This document shows positions 44,495-52,703 of a stretch of 64,000 nt of DNA, piece after piece (within the stretch, counting starts at the first letter, position 1; every line of letters starts with the position of its first letter). The position numbers and the translations under genes are program-made. This stretch comes from Rhodoblastus acidophilus (GTDB lineage: Bacteria > Pseudomonadota > Alphaproteobacteria > Rhizobiales > Beijerinckiaceae): NCBI RefSeq assembly GCF_025961575.1, contig NZ_JAOQNX010000024.1, positions 20,859 to 84,858 on the forward strand, given 5' to 3'. The notes under the pieces were generated by a model. The model was not told where the DNA came from. It did not search any database and saw nothing but the letters and a program-made list of their open reading frames with translations.

Positions 44495-45226
44495 ATGGAA
44501 GACATGTCCGGGACCGCCGCAGGCGCATATGACGACGATTCCTTCGGCGCCGCGCACGGCTTTGGCGCGGCGCAGGATACGGAACCCGCGCGGAACCGTC
44601 CGGCGCCTCATGGCGCGGCGCCGGCGCTCAGCCCCGAGGCGCGCGCGGCGAAAAGAGCCTTCGACCTTGTCGTGGCCGGCGCCGCGCTCCTGGCGCTCAC
44701 CCCGCTGATGGCGGCGATCGCCCTCGCTATCCGTCTGGACAGTCCGGGGGCGCCGCTGTTCCGGCAGACGCGCGGCGGCCTGGGCGGCCGCACCTTCGGC
44801 ATGTTCAAGTTCCGCACCATGTATCGGACCGAGGACGGGCCTGAGGTCGAACAAGCCCTGCCCGGCGACGGACGCATCACCCGGGTCGGCGCCTTCCTGC
44901 GCCGGACCAGCCTGGATGAACTGCCGCAATTGCTCAATGTCCTGCGCGGCGAAATGTCCCTTGTCGGCCCGCGACCGCACGCCTTGAAGCACGACCGGAT
45001 GTTCGCCGCCCATGTGGAGGATTACGCGCTTCGCCAGCAGGTCGCCGCCGGCATGACCGGCTGGGCGCAGGTGCAGGGCGCGCGCGGACCGACGCAGACC
45101 GTGGAGCAGATCCGCCGCAGGGTCGAGCTTGATCTCTGGTATGTGCGCAACTGGAGCCTGGCGCTCGATGTCTCCATCCTGCTGCGCACGACGGCGGTGA
45201 TGATCCAGGGTCACAACGCCATTTGA
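44495..45226 (+). CDS. priming sugar transferase (polyprenyl-phosphate glycosyl-1-phosphate transferase)
   Basis: 243 aa. Starts exopolysaccharide repeat-unit synthesis by moving a sugar-1-phosphate to undecaprenyl phosphate. Monotopic ExoY-type enzyme: one re-entrant hydrophobic segment (FDLVVAGAALLALTPLMAAIALAI), then FKFRTMYRTEDG, LRRTSLDELPQLLNVLRGEMSLVGPRPHA and a C-terminal GMTGWAQVQGARG. An unusual 50-residue disordered N-terminus precedes the domain. Coupled to the acetyltransferase gene downstream. Confidence 0.93.
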   Translation: MEDMSGTAAGAYDDDSFGAAHGFGAAQDTEPARNRPAPHGAAPALSPEARAAKRAFDLVVAGAALLALTPLMAAIALAIRLDSPGAPLFRQTRGGLGGRTFGMFKFRTMYRTEDGPEVEQALPGDGRITRVGAFLRRTSLDELPQLLNVLRGEMSLVGPRPHALKHDRMFAAHVEDYALRQQVAAGMTGWAQVQGARGPTQTVEQIRRRVELDLWYVRNWSLALDVSILLRTTAVMIQGHNAI

Positions 45227-45240
45227 ACGGGACGGGACCG

Positions 45241-45774
45241 GTGAGCCTGAACACGCAGATCGCGGCGGAGCGCCCGAAACCGGAGCGGAGAAACGGCGCG
45301 CCGCCCTCCCCCCTCAGACGCCTGATTCTGGCGTTGCGAAAGGCCGTGATCGCGGCGCGGCTCGGCTGGCTGCGCCGCGCCGGCATGGAGATTGGACGCG
45401 ATTGCCTGATTTCGCTGCGCGCGCGGCTCGATCCGACCAACCCGCGCGGCATCCATATCGGCGACGGTGTGCTGATCGCCTTCGACGCCGTGATCTTCTC
45501 CCATGACCTTTCGCGCCATTTTCACGCCGACACCCATATCGGCGACAATTGCTTCATCGGCGCGCGCGCCATCGTGATGGCCGGCGTGCGGATCGGCGAC
45601 AATTGCATCGTCGGCGCCGGCGCGGTGGTGACGCGGGACGCGCCCGCCGGCAGCGTCCTCGCCGGCAATCCCGCGCGCATCCTGCGCTCCGGCGTGGTCA
45701 CGCGCAAATGGGGCATTCTGGCCGAAGCCTATCAGGAGGCGCTGGCCCGCGAACATTTGGGGACATCGCCATGA
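45241..45774 (+). CDS. left-handed beta-helix acyltransferase (exopolysaccharide decoration)
   Basis: 177 aa from the GTG at 45241 (a TTG at 45223 overlapping the previous gene is an alternative). Hexapeptide repeats: IHIGDGVLIAFDAVIFSHD, IGDNCFIGARAIVMAGVRIGDNCIVGAGAVV, ending AGNPARILR, as in WcaF/LacA-type O-acetyltransferases. It probably adds acetyl to a sugar of the polymer. It overlaps the next gene by four bases (ATGA). Confidence 0.88.
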   Translation: MSLNTQIAAERPKPERRNGAPPSPLRRLILALRKAVIAARLGWLRRAGMEIGRDCLISLRARLDPTNPRGIHIGDGVLIAFDAVIFSHDLSRHFHADTHIGDNCFIGARAIVMAGVRIGDNCIVGAGAVVTRDAPAGSVLAGNPARILRSGVVTRKWGILAEAYQEALAREHLGTSP

Positions 45775-47180
45775 AGCGCATTCTCTTCGGCCTCGCGCTC
45801 GCCCTCCTCCCGAACATCGCCGGCGCCTGCGACGCGCCGAAGGATTTTTCCGGGCGCATCTTCCACGTCGATCCCGCGCGCGGCTCGCCGGAAGGCGACG
45901 GATCCGTGCAAAAACCCTGGCGCAGCCTCGCGGAGGTTTTGGATCCCGGGCGCGGGCTGATCGCCGCGCCGCGTCTGCGCCGCCAGCCGGACGGCGGTTT
46001 CGCCACTGAACCTGCGCAGGGCGGCCCCATTCGCGCCGGCGACGCGATCGAACTCGCCGATGGCGATTACGGCGACGTCACGCTGATCGGCTATGTGAAT
46101 CCGGATTTCATCACCATCGCGGCGGCTCCGGGGGCCAAGCCTGTCGCCCACGGCCTGTTCATCGCCGGCGCCTCGCACTGGCTTGTGCGCGGGCTGACGT
46201 TTTCGGCCGCCTCCGGCGAGAGCGGGCCCGCAGGCGCCATTGTCGAGGCCGGCTCGCCCGCGCTCGGCCCCAGCGACCACATCGCCTTCATCCAGAACCG
46301 CTTTTTCACCAGCCCGAGCGTCGCCGACTGGCGCGAGGAGGACTGGGTGAACCGGCCGAAAATGTATGGTCTGGTGTCGCGGGCGGGCTGCGCGCTGGTG
46401 CGCGGCAATGAATTCTACCATCTGCGCAACGCGCTCGACATCGGCGGCGACGGCTCTCTCGTCGAGGACAATGTCTTCCACGATTTCGGCAATGACGCCA
46501 TGGACTTCCACGCCAGCGACGTGACGATCCGGCGCAACCATGTTACGGCAAGCCGGCACCCTCCCGCCGAAAAGCTGCACCCCGACGGGATTCAGGGCTG
46601 GGCGCTCGACGGCGCCGTCCATCGCGACATCCTCATCGACGGCAACATCATCGCCAATCTCAACCCGTCCGAAGACAATTACATGCAGGGCGTTTCGATC
46701 TTCACCGGACGCTTTGAAAACGTCACCGTCCAGAACAATGTGGTCGCCACCAACACGTGGCATGGCGTCTCGCTTTATGGCGTGAAGGCCGCCAAGGTTC
46801 TCAACAATACGGTGGTCGCGACCCGGCCTGGTCAGCGCGACAGCTGGATTCTGATCCACGATTCCGCCGACCATTCCACGCGCGGCGAGGCGCTGGTGCG
46901 CAACAATATCGCGACGGCGATTGTCATCGAGAACGCCGACGTCACGCTCGACCATAATCTGACGGCTCTGCCGATCCGCGCGCAAAAACAGGCGCAGATC
47001 GTTGATGGCGGCGGCAACCGCGTCGCGCCGCTTTCTCCGTTCTTTCGCGTCTTTTCGCCGCAAACCGGCGCGCTCGACCTGCATTTGACCACCGCCGTCG
47101 CGGGTTCGGCCGAGGGCGTCCCGGAAACGGACGCGGAGGGGCGCAAACGCGCGGCCGGCGCCGGCGCCTATGCGCAATGA
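45771..47180 (+). CDS. secreted right-handed parallel beta-helix protein
   Basis: 469 aa with a Sec signal peptide (MKRILFGLALALLPNIAGA). A glycan-associated beta-helix of the pectate lyase/C5-epimerase type: repeated short strands such as NRFF, NEFYHLRNALDIGGDGSLVEDNVFHDFGNDAMDFHASDVTIRRNHV, HPDGIQGW and NNVVATNTWHGVSLYG. The DGIQ segment resembles the active centre of some polysaccharide lyases. It may trim, epimerise or bind the exported polymer. Located between the acetyltransferase and flippase genes, each with ATGA-type overlap. Confidence 0.85.
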   Translation: MKRILFGLALALLPNIAGACDAPKDFSGRIFHVDPARGSPEGDGSVQKPWRSLAEVLDPGRGLIAAPRLRRQPDGGFATEPAQGGPIRAGDAIELADGDYGDVTLIGYVNPDFITIAAAPGAKPVAHGLFIAGASHWLVRGLTFSAASGESGPAGAIVEAGSPALGPSDHIAFIQNRFFTSPSVADWREEDWVNRPKMYGLVSRAGCALVRGNEFYHLRNALDIGGDGSLVEDNVFHDFGNDAMDFHASDVTIRRNHVTASRHPPAEKLHPDGIQGWALDGAVHRDILIDGNIIANLNPSEDNYMQGVSIFTGRFENVTVQNNVVATNTWHGVSLYGVKAAKVLNNTVVATRPGQRDSWILIHDSADHSTRGEALVRNNIATAIVIENADVTLDHNLTALPIRAQKQAQIVDGGGNRVAPLSPFFRVFSPQTGALDLHLTTAVAGSAEGVPETDAEGRKRAAGAGAYAQ

Positions 47181-48560
47181 AGGCGCCGCGCGCCTGGCGA
47201 AGCGGCGCGGCGCTCTCCGGCAGCGCGGCGCTGGAGATCGCCCTGCCCTTCGCACGGATGCTGCTGCTCAGCCGCGCGCTGTCGCTGAGCGAACTCGGCT
47301 TCGCCTCGGCCCTGGCGACGGCTTACGCGCTTTACGACCAGATCACCGACATGGCGCTGCACCGCTGCGTCTACGCGGAAAGCCGTGACAATTTTGCCGG
47401 CGCATTGGCGGGCGCCCACGCTCTGCTGGCCTTGCGCGGGGTTGTGTTGGCGGCGCTGGCGCTGGCGCTCGCGCCCTTTGCCGCCTCGCTGTTCGGCCTT
47501 TCCGGCGGCGCCGGCGCATTCGCCGCCCTTGCCGGGCCGCTGTTGATACGGGGCTTCGAAAATCTGGCGCCGAAAGTGGCGGAGCGCGACTCGCTTTATG
47601 GCGCGCAATTGCGCGTCACCCTTTGCGGCGCGGCGCTTTCCTTGCTGGCGCTGGCGGCGACGCTGGCGCTGGGCGGCGGCCACGCCGCTCTGACCGCCTC
47701 GCTCTATGGCTTGGCGCTTGGGGCAGACGGTCGCGAGCCACGTGTTCGCCGACGCGCCCTACCGGCTGTCGTTCGGCGCCGCGTTCCAAAAGGCTTTGCG
47801 GTTCGGCGCGCCGCTGACGGCGAACGGATTGGGCCTCGCCGTCGCGGCGCAGGGGGATCGGCTGCTGGTCGGCGCGCTGCTCGGTCCCGAGGCGCTCGGG
47901 CTATATGTCGTCGCGATGTTGGCGGTGCTGGTGCCGGTCACGCTGGTCCAACGGATGATGGGCGCGCTGTGCGGCGCCGCGCTTTACAATTCCGGCGGCG
48001 ACCGCACCGAAACACTGCGGCGGATCGCCCGCGCCGCGCCGGCGGTCGGCGCCTTTTACGCCTGCGGCGGGCTGGCCTTCGCCAACACGCTCGTGGCGCT
48101 GGCGTTCGGCCCGCGCTTCGTCCTGCCGTCGCTGGGTCTCGCCCTGCTCTGCGCCGCCGCCCTGCTCCGCATCGCCCGAGCCGAACCGTTCACGTCCCTG
48201 CTGCTGCTCGACCGGCGCACCAAGGAGGCGGCGCTTGGCAATCTTTCCGCATGGGCGGGCTTGCTTGTGTCCGCCGGACTGATGCTGGCGCATCCCGGCG
48301 TTGAATCCGCTTTGTTCGGCCGGGCGCTGGGCGAGGCGATCGCGCTCAGCGTCACATTTTCGCTGACGCGCCCGATGCTGGGCGCCGCCGCGGCCGATTT
48401 TGCCAAAGCGCTCGCTTTCGCTTGCCTCCTGACGCTGATCGCAAGCCTGCCCGTCCCCGGCGCCCCCACCGCGCTGGTCTGCGCGGCGCTGGCCGCCGCC
48501 GCCCTGACCCGCATCCTGATCCGAGGTGAGGCGCCGGCGCGCGTCGGAGCGGCGCCATGA
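47177..48560 (+). pseudogene. polysaccharide flippase (Wzx/oligosaccharide transporter), frameshifted
   Basis: Two overlapping frames encode the two halves of one membrane protein. The first half, from the ATG at 47177, runs to LYGLALG; the second continues in the +1 frame with QTVASHVFADAPYRLSFG to 48560. Removing one G from the GGGG run at 47720-47723 gives a continuous 460-residue protein of 12-14 helices, the right size for Wzx. The cause may be a real inactivating or phase-variable slip, or a sequencing error. Expected role: moving lipid-linked repeat units across the inner membrane. Confidence 0.8.
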
Positions 48561-50080
48561 TCGCGGTCGGCCTTCCCGCGCTGGGGCTGCTCGCCTATGC
48601 GCTGGCGGCAGGCGCGGTGGCCGCGCTCGGTTCGCCGCTGGCGAGCCTCGGCATGCTCCTCCCCCTGAGTGGGCTGCTGCTGCTGCTCCTGCCCGACCAG
48701 GAGTTGGTTCCGCCGCGTCTCGTCGCCGCCGCCTTTGTCGGCATGGTGGCGGCGCACCTATGCCTGCCGACCTATTACATGATCCAGACGCAGGGCCTGC
48801 CGTGGATTTCGCTGCGCCGGCTCACCTTGCTGGCCCTGGTCGCGGCGGCGCTGGCGCATTTGGCCACTTCGGCGCGATCGCGCCAACAGATGATTTCGGC
48901 GCTGGGCGCCGCCCCCGTCCTGCTGGCGCTGAACATCGGGTTCGACGTCATGGCCGGGCTCTCCGTGCTGTTTTCCGTCGATCCCGGCGCCGCGGCCCAG
49001 GCCTATGTGGAAGCGGCTTTCTCCTGGCGCCTGCCCTTTCTCGCCTGCCTGATCGTCGTCGCCGACGAGGCCGACGGCGCCCGGCTCGTGCGGCTGATCG
49101 GCCTGCTGAGCCTGCCGGTGGCGGCGCTCGGCATCGCCGATTTTATCGCCGAGCGCAATTTCGCCCTGGACCTTCTGCCGAAAGCGCTGCTTGCCCGCAT
49201 GGCGGAAAACAATCCCGGCATCAAATTGCTGGTCGAGTTCAACCCCTGGCGCAACGGGTTTTTCCGCGCGGTGTCGATCTTCAACACGCCGCTCTCCCTC
49301 GGCGAATTCGCCGCCATCTGTGCGCCGCTCGGCGGATTTCTGCTGTTGCACGGCGCCGGGCGCAAGGACCGGGCGCTCGGCGCCTCCGTGATCGTCGCCG
49401 CGCTGGCCTGTCTGTTCGTGTGCGGATCACGCGGCGGCTCCGTGGGATTTCTGGTCGCCATGCCCCTTCTCGGGCTGTGCTGGGCTTTCCGCCTGTGGCG
49501 CAGGCGCGAAGACCTGTCCGGCCCGATCGCGTCCGTCGCCGTGGCCATGACCGGCGCCGCGGCGCTCACAACGGTTCTCGCCTGGAAACGCCTGTTCAAC
49601 ATCGTGTTCGGCGGCGGCGATTCCGTCGGCAGCACCGCCTCGCGCACCGAACAGGCGGCTGCCGCCTGGCCCTTCATCCTCGATGAGCCCGTGGTCGGCC
49701 ATGGCCTGGGCCTGGCCGCGACCGTGCTCGACTGGCGGTCCGCGCCGGGCGCGCCGACCAGCGTCGATTCCTACCTGATTTCGGTCCTGGTCGAGACCGG
49801 CTTTCCCGGCGCCTTTTGCTATTTCGCCGCCTTCGCGCTCGCCGCCGCCATTTGTCTTAAGATATATCTGTACGATCGCGACGCGCGGGCGGCGCTGGCC
49901 GGGCCGCTGGGCTGTGCGCTGATCGCCTACGGCATTTACCGGCTGGCTCTGTCGCAGAAGGAAAACCAGACTTTGGTGTTCATCCTGCTGGCGCTGGCCT
50001 TTATCTGCATCCGCGAGGCCAGGGACCGACGGCGCACCCGAAGATATATCTTGCGGAATAGCATCGAAAGAGCTATCTGA
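48557..50080 (+). CDS. O-antigen ligase/Wzy-type polysaccharide polymerase
   Basis: 507 aa, about 11-12 membrane helices, with a large periplasmic loop between the later helices (GGGDSVGSTASRTEQAAAAW, then HGLGLAATVLDWRS and APTSVDSYLISVLVETGFPG). These match the O-antigen ligase domain: an Arg in the loop and a downstream HGLG/SY-L segment. It polymerises lipid-linked repeat units. The gene overlaps the flippase by four bases, ends the cluster, and contains a palindrome (49859-49870) that may be a PadR operator. Confidence 0.88.
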   Translation: MIAVGLPALGLLAYALAAGAVAALGSPLASLGMLLPLSGLLLLLLPDQELVPPRLVAAAFVGMVAAHLCLPTYYMIQTQGLPWISLRRLTLLALVAAALAHLATSARSRQQMISALGAAPVLLALNIGFDVMAGLSVLFSVDPGAAAQAYVEAAFSWRLPFLACLIVVADEADGARLVRLIGLLSLPVAALGIADFIAERNFALDLLPKALLARMAENNPGIKLLVEFNPWRNGFFRAVSIFNTPLSLGEFAAICAPLGGFLLLHGAGRKDRALGASVIVAALACLFVCGSRGGSVGFLVAMPLLGLCWAFRLWRRREDLSGPIASVAVAMTGAAALTTVLAWKRLFNIVFGGGDSVGSTASRTEQAAAAWPFILDEPVVGHGLGLAATVLDWRSAPGAPTSVDSYLISVLVETGFPGAFCYFAAFALAAAICLKIYLYDRDARAALAGPLGCALIAYGIYRLALSQKENQTLVFILLALAFICIREARDRRRTRRYILRNSIERAI

Positions 50081-50091
50081 AGTTATATCTT
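49859..50091. promoter_or_regulatory. three AAGATATATCTT-type sites upstream of the PadR gene
   Basis: AAGATATATCTG at 49859-49870 (inside the polymerase gene), the perfect palindrome AAGATATATCTT at 50041-50052 and AAGTTATATCTT at 50080-50091, which ends two bases from the AGGGAG ribosome binding site of the next gene. AT-rich 12-mers like these stand out in this GC-rich DNA and suggest autoregulation by the PadR protein. Confidence 0.6.
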
Positions 50092-50107
50092 TTAGGGAGC
50101 GCCGGCT

Positions 50108-50698
50108 TTGGAACAAAATTGCGCATCGGGCGGCCCGGGCTGCGGCGGCAAGGGGCGCGGCTTCGGCTGGCGCGGCGGTCGCGGCGGGGGTGGAGGCGGC
50201 GGTGAATTCCGCATCGGCCGCATGCTCGCCCAGGGCGACTTGAAGCTGATCGCGCTGGCGCTGATCGCTCAACAGCCGCGCCACGGCTACGACATCATCA
50301 AGGCGCTCGAAGAGCGGACCGGCGGCCTCTACGCGCCGAGCCCCGGCGTCGTCTATCCGACGCTCACCTATCTCGAGGACGTCGGCCATGTGACCTCACA
50401 GGCCGAGGGGGTGAAAAAGCTCTACGCGATCACGCCCGAGGGTCGCGCCTTCCTCAATGAAAACATCGTTCTCGCCGAGGCCGTTCTCGACCGCCTCGCC
50501 GCCCTGGGGGCGCGCGTGGCGATGTCTCAGGCGCAGCCGCGGGAAGACGCCCCCTCCCCTGGCCTGCCGCCGCTGGTCGAGGCGGCTCTGGTCAACCTGC
50601 GCGCCGTCGCCGCGAAACAGCTCGCGGCCGATGCCGACGCCGAAGCCGAAGTGGTCGCGCTGCTCGCGCGCGCCGCCGGCGATATCCGCAAACTTTGA
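50108..50698 (+). CDS. PadR family regulator with Gly/Cys-rich N-terminus (YqjI-like)
   Basis: 196 aa from the TTG at 50108 (ribosome binding site AGGGAG eight bases upstream). The N-terminal 35 residues are Gly-rich with two Cys (NCASGGPGCGG); then a PadR winged helix: DLKLIALALIAQQPRHGYDIIKALEERTGGLYAPSPGVVYPTLTYLEDVGHV. The arrangement recalls E. coli YqjI, a nickel/iron-responsive PadR protein with a metal-binding N-terminal tail, though the His of YqjI is absent here. The C-terminal helix mediates dimerisation. Adjacent to Rieske and NifX-like genes. Confidence 0.85.
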   Translation: MEQNCASGGPGCGGKGRGFGWRGGRGGGGGGGEFRIGRMLAQGDLKLIALALIAQQPRHGYDIIKALEERTGGLYAPSPGVVYPTLTYLEDVGHVTSQAEGVKKLYAITPEGRAFLNENIVLAEAVLDRLAALGARVAMSQAQPREDAPSPGLPPLVEAALVNLRAVAAKQLAADADAEAEVVALLARAAGDIRKL

Positions 50699-50713
50699 TC
50701 TGGAGGACAGGAC

Positions 50714-51238
50714 ATGACAGCTGCTTCTCTCGAAGCCCCGAACCGTCGCGACATTCTGCTGGTGGCGACGGGAACCGCCGCGGCCGTTGGCGCGGCCGCC
50801 ACCGCTTGGCCGCTGATCGCGCAAATGAGCCCGACCGCCGCGACCGTGGCCGCCGGCGCGCCGCTGGTCGTCGACCTCTCGGCCATTCCGGTCGGCGGCT
50901 CGATCCAGGTGTTCTGGCGCGGCAAGCCGGTGTTCATCAATCATCGCAGCCCGCAGGAGATCGCCGCCGCCCGCGCCGACGATGGCGTGATCGACCCGCA
51001 GCCCGACGCCGAGCGCGTCAAGCCCGGCCATGAGCAATGGCTGGTTGTAAACGGAACCTGCACCCATCTCGGCTGCATCCCGGCCAATCACGAAGGCGAT
51101 TACGGCGGCTGGTTCTGCCACTGCCACGGTTCGCAATACGATGGCTCCGGCCGCGTGCGCAAAGGACCCGCGCCGAAAAACCTGGCCCTCGTCCCCTATT
51201 CATTTCTCTCGGACACGCAGATCCAGATCGGCGCGTGA
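50714..51238 (+). CDS. petA: Rieske iron-sulfur protein, ubiquinol-cytochrome c reductase type
   Basis: 174 aa. N-terminal twin-arginine-like anchor (NRRDILLVATGTAAAVGAAATAWPLI), then the Rieske domain with CTHLGC (116-121) and CHCHGS (135-140), providing two Cys and two His ligands to a [2Fe-2S] cluster; the disulfide-forming Cys are also present. The sequence matches the bc1-complex Rieske protein, but no cytochrome b or c1 gene follows. It lies 15 bases after padR. It may be a second copy exchanged into bc1 under some condition, or serve another complex. Confidence 0.88.
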   Translation: MTAASLEAPNRRDILLVATGTAAAVGAAATAWPLIAQMSPTAATVAAGAPLVVDLSAIPVGGSIQVFWRGKPVFINHRSPQEIAAARADDGVIDPQPDAERVKPGHEQWLVVNGTCTHLGCIPANHEGDYGGWFCHCHGSQYDGSGRVRKGPAPKNLALVPYSFLSDTQIQIGA

Positions 51239-51264
51239 CCGAATTTCAGCCTGAAAGGAAAACC

Positions 51265-51657
51265 ATGCGCATCGCCGTCGCCAGCCAGAATTTTGAGGAT
51301 GTCACGGGACATGCGGGGATGGCCCGCCGCTTCATCATCTTCTCCGCCGAGCCCGGCCAGCCGCCGCGCGAGGCGAAGCGGATCGAACTGGCCAAAGACC
51401 AGACCATCCACTCGGCGGACCCGGAAGCCGACCACCCGCTCGACGAGGTGGAAGCCCTGATCGCCAGCAGCGCCGGCGGCGGTTTCGTCAGCCGCATGGC
51501 GCAGCGCGGCGTGATGACCGTCATCACCTCGGAAACCAACCCGGCCAAGGCGGTGGCCGATTTTCTCTCCGGCAAGCTGGCCGCGCCGGCGCCGCACGAC
51601 CACGACCGCGACCACGAGGAAGAGGGCGGCTGCTGCTGCGGCGCCGGCGCCCACTGA
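51265..51657 (+). CDS. dinitrogenase iron-molybdenum cofactor (NifX/NafY-type) family protein with Cys/His tail
   Basis: 130 aa from the ATG at 51265, ribosome binding site GAAAGGAAAACC. The NifX-like fold (MRIAVASQNFEDVTGHAGMARRFIIF, ASSAGGGFVSRMAQRGVMTVIT) binds Fe-S or FeMo-co precursors in characterised relatives. The C-terminus is a short metal-binding-like tail with HDHDRDH and CCC. No nif genes are nearby. Position after a Rieske gene and a YqjI-like regulator suggests metal or cluster handling. Confidence 0.85.
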   Translation: MRIAVASQNFEDVTGHAGMARRFIIFSAEPGQPPREAKRIELAKDQTIHSADPEADHPLDEVEALIASSAGGGFVSRMAQRGVMTVITSETNPAKAVADFLSGKLAAPAPHDHDRDHEEEGGCCCGAGAH

Positions 51658-51664
51658 CAGCTTG

Positions 51665-51695
51665 AAAGCGGCCCGGCGCGACGCCGGGCCGCTTT
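51665..51695 (+). terminator. terminator of the padR-petA-nifX-like unit
   Basis: Perfect 14-bp hairpin AAAGCGGCCCGGCG (51665-51678) and CGCCGGGCCGCTTT (51682-51695) with a three-base loop, eight bases after the stop codon; the T-run is the TTT of the stem followed by CCCC. Confidence 0.75.
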
Positions 51696-51753
51696 CCCCA
51701 GGCTCACAGACGAACTGTGATCAGCCGAAGGACAGGGACAAGCCGTCGAAAAA

Positions 51754-51826
51754 TCAAGCCGCGAGCCATTTCGCGACGTCCCGGGCTTGGGAAGCCCGCC
51801 GGCATGGACCACCTTGCCGTCAACGG
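51754..51826 (-). pseudogene. 3' remnant of a thioredoxin-like (redox-active disulfide) gene
   Basis: On the minus strand VDGKVVHAGGLPKPG is followed, after a one-base frame change at 51780/51781, by DVAKWLAA and a stop (51754-51756). This is the C-terminal signature of the small thioredoxin-like proteins often encoded after DUF318 permeases. The N-terminal half with the active-site cysteines is missing, deleted together with the permease C-terminus. Confidence 0.65.
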
Positions 51827-52212
51827 CGCGCCAGCGGATACGATACGAACAGCGGCGCGGCGGAGCAGGAGCAGAACGGTGTGAAAACGCCGAGCGTCGC
51901 GGCGGCGGTATTGCTGAAACCCTCGCGCCGGCCGGCAAGCAGCGCGCGCGTGCGCTTGGGTGAGCAGAATCTGCGCGCGATCCCCATGGCGAACACGACC
52001 AGCGTCAGCAGCATGATGACCTTCGGCGCGTCGTAGACGAAGAAGCGCGCGGCCTCCTCCATGCGGCTGTTGGGAACCACAGGCAGCCATTCGACCACCC
52101 AGGCGGAGACATCCTCCAGACGCCGGTAGTGGACGAACCACAGCGCGACCGCGGCGACCACATGGAATGTGCAGGACCGGGTTCCGCCCGGTCGCGAAAC
52201 GTCGGCGCTCAT
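51820..52212 (-). pseudogene. truncated DUF318/ArsP-like permease
   Basis: 130-codon frame. The N-terminal two helices and the conserved TPFCSCSAAPLF segment match DUF318/ArsP permeases (about 300 aa or more), but after PLFVS the frame enters the thioredoxin-like remnant and stops. About 180-200 residues are lost. The start ATG (52210-52212) overlaps the stop codon of the upstream arsR (ATGA), showing that these were once a coupled operon. The product is almost certainly non-functional. Confidence 0.8.
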
Positions 52213-52498
52213 GCCGCATCCTCCCGGGCTTCCGGCGTCGCCGCCATGACCGCATCGATGATGGCGACGATGTCAGGCGCGAGCTTCGGATTGCGGCGGC
52301 AGCGCACCCATTGGGCGTCGCGTCGGTCGACGACCAGGCCGGCGACTCTTAGCGCGAGCATATGCCGCGACATGCGCGACGGGCTGGCGTCGATTTTCTT
52401 CATCAGCTCGCAAACGCAATGCTCCTCGCCATCCCAGAGGAGGCGGATTGCGGCGTGGGCTCGGCCAGAGCTGAAAGGACGGCGACGCCGTCTTGCAT
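52209..52498 (-). pseudogene. arsR-type repressor gene with a -1 frameshift
   Basis: From the ATG at 52498 one frame reads MQDGVAVLSALAEPT; the continuation AIRLLWDGEEHCVCELMKKIDASPSRMSRHMLALRVAGLVVDRRDAQWVRC is in a different frame. Insertion of one base near 52450-52456 (after the ACG of AEPT) restores a 96-residue ArsR. The CVC metal-binding pair of As(III)-responsive ArsR and the recognition helix are visible. Downstream-only translation from an internal ATG would lack the metal site. Confidence 0.75.
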
Positions 52499-52598
52499 GC
52501 GCACATGATATGCAAACATGCGCTTATGCGCCGTGATGCATATCAACGGCGGCGCCGTCGTCGCTTGCGCCATACGCGCGCCGTGGCGGAGCTCGTCC

Positions 52599-52637
52599 TT
52601 GACTTAAATAATTTTGTACATAGATTTAGTATACTAA
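52599..52637 (+). promoter_or_regulatory. promoter region of the corrinoid methyltransferase operon with a 12-bp palindrome
   Basis: A -35 TTGACT (52599-52604), a possible -10 TAGATT (52621-52626) with 16-base spacing, and directly after it the perfect palindrome TTAGTATACTAA (52626-52637). The region is sharply AT-rich against its surroundings. A repressor bound at the palindrome would cover the transcription start. No cobalamin riboswitch B12 box is recognisable in the 70-base leader. Confidence 0.5.
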
Positions 52638-52703
52638 TTACGGCTCAGCTTGGTTCGCATCCCGGTGATGCGCCCCTTCGGCCAGGAAGCGATTTGCTCT
52701 GAC

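Noticed and set aside
52627..52703. Cobalamin riboswitch in the leader of the corrinoid operon
   Set aside because: I looked for the B12 box and paired core; only a 5-bp GCATC/GATGC hairpin is present and the leader is too short.
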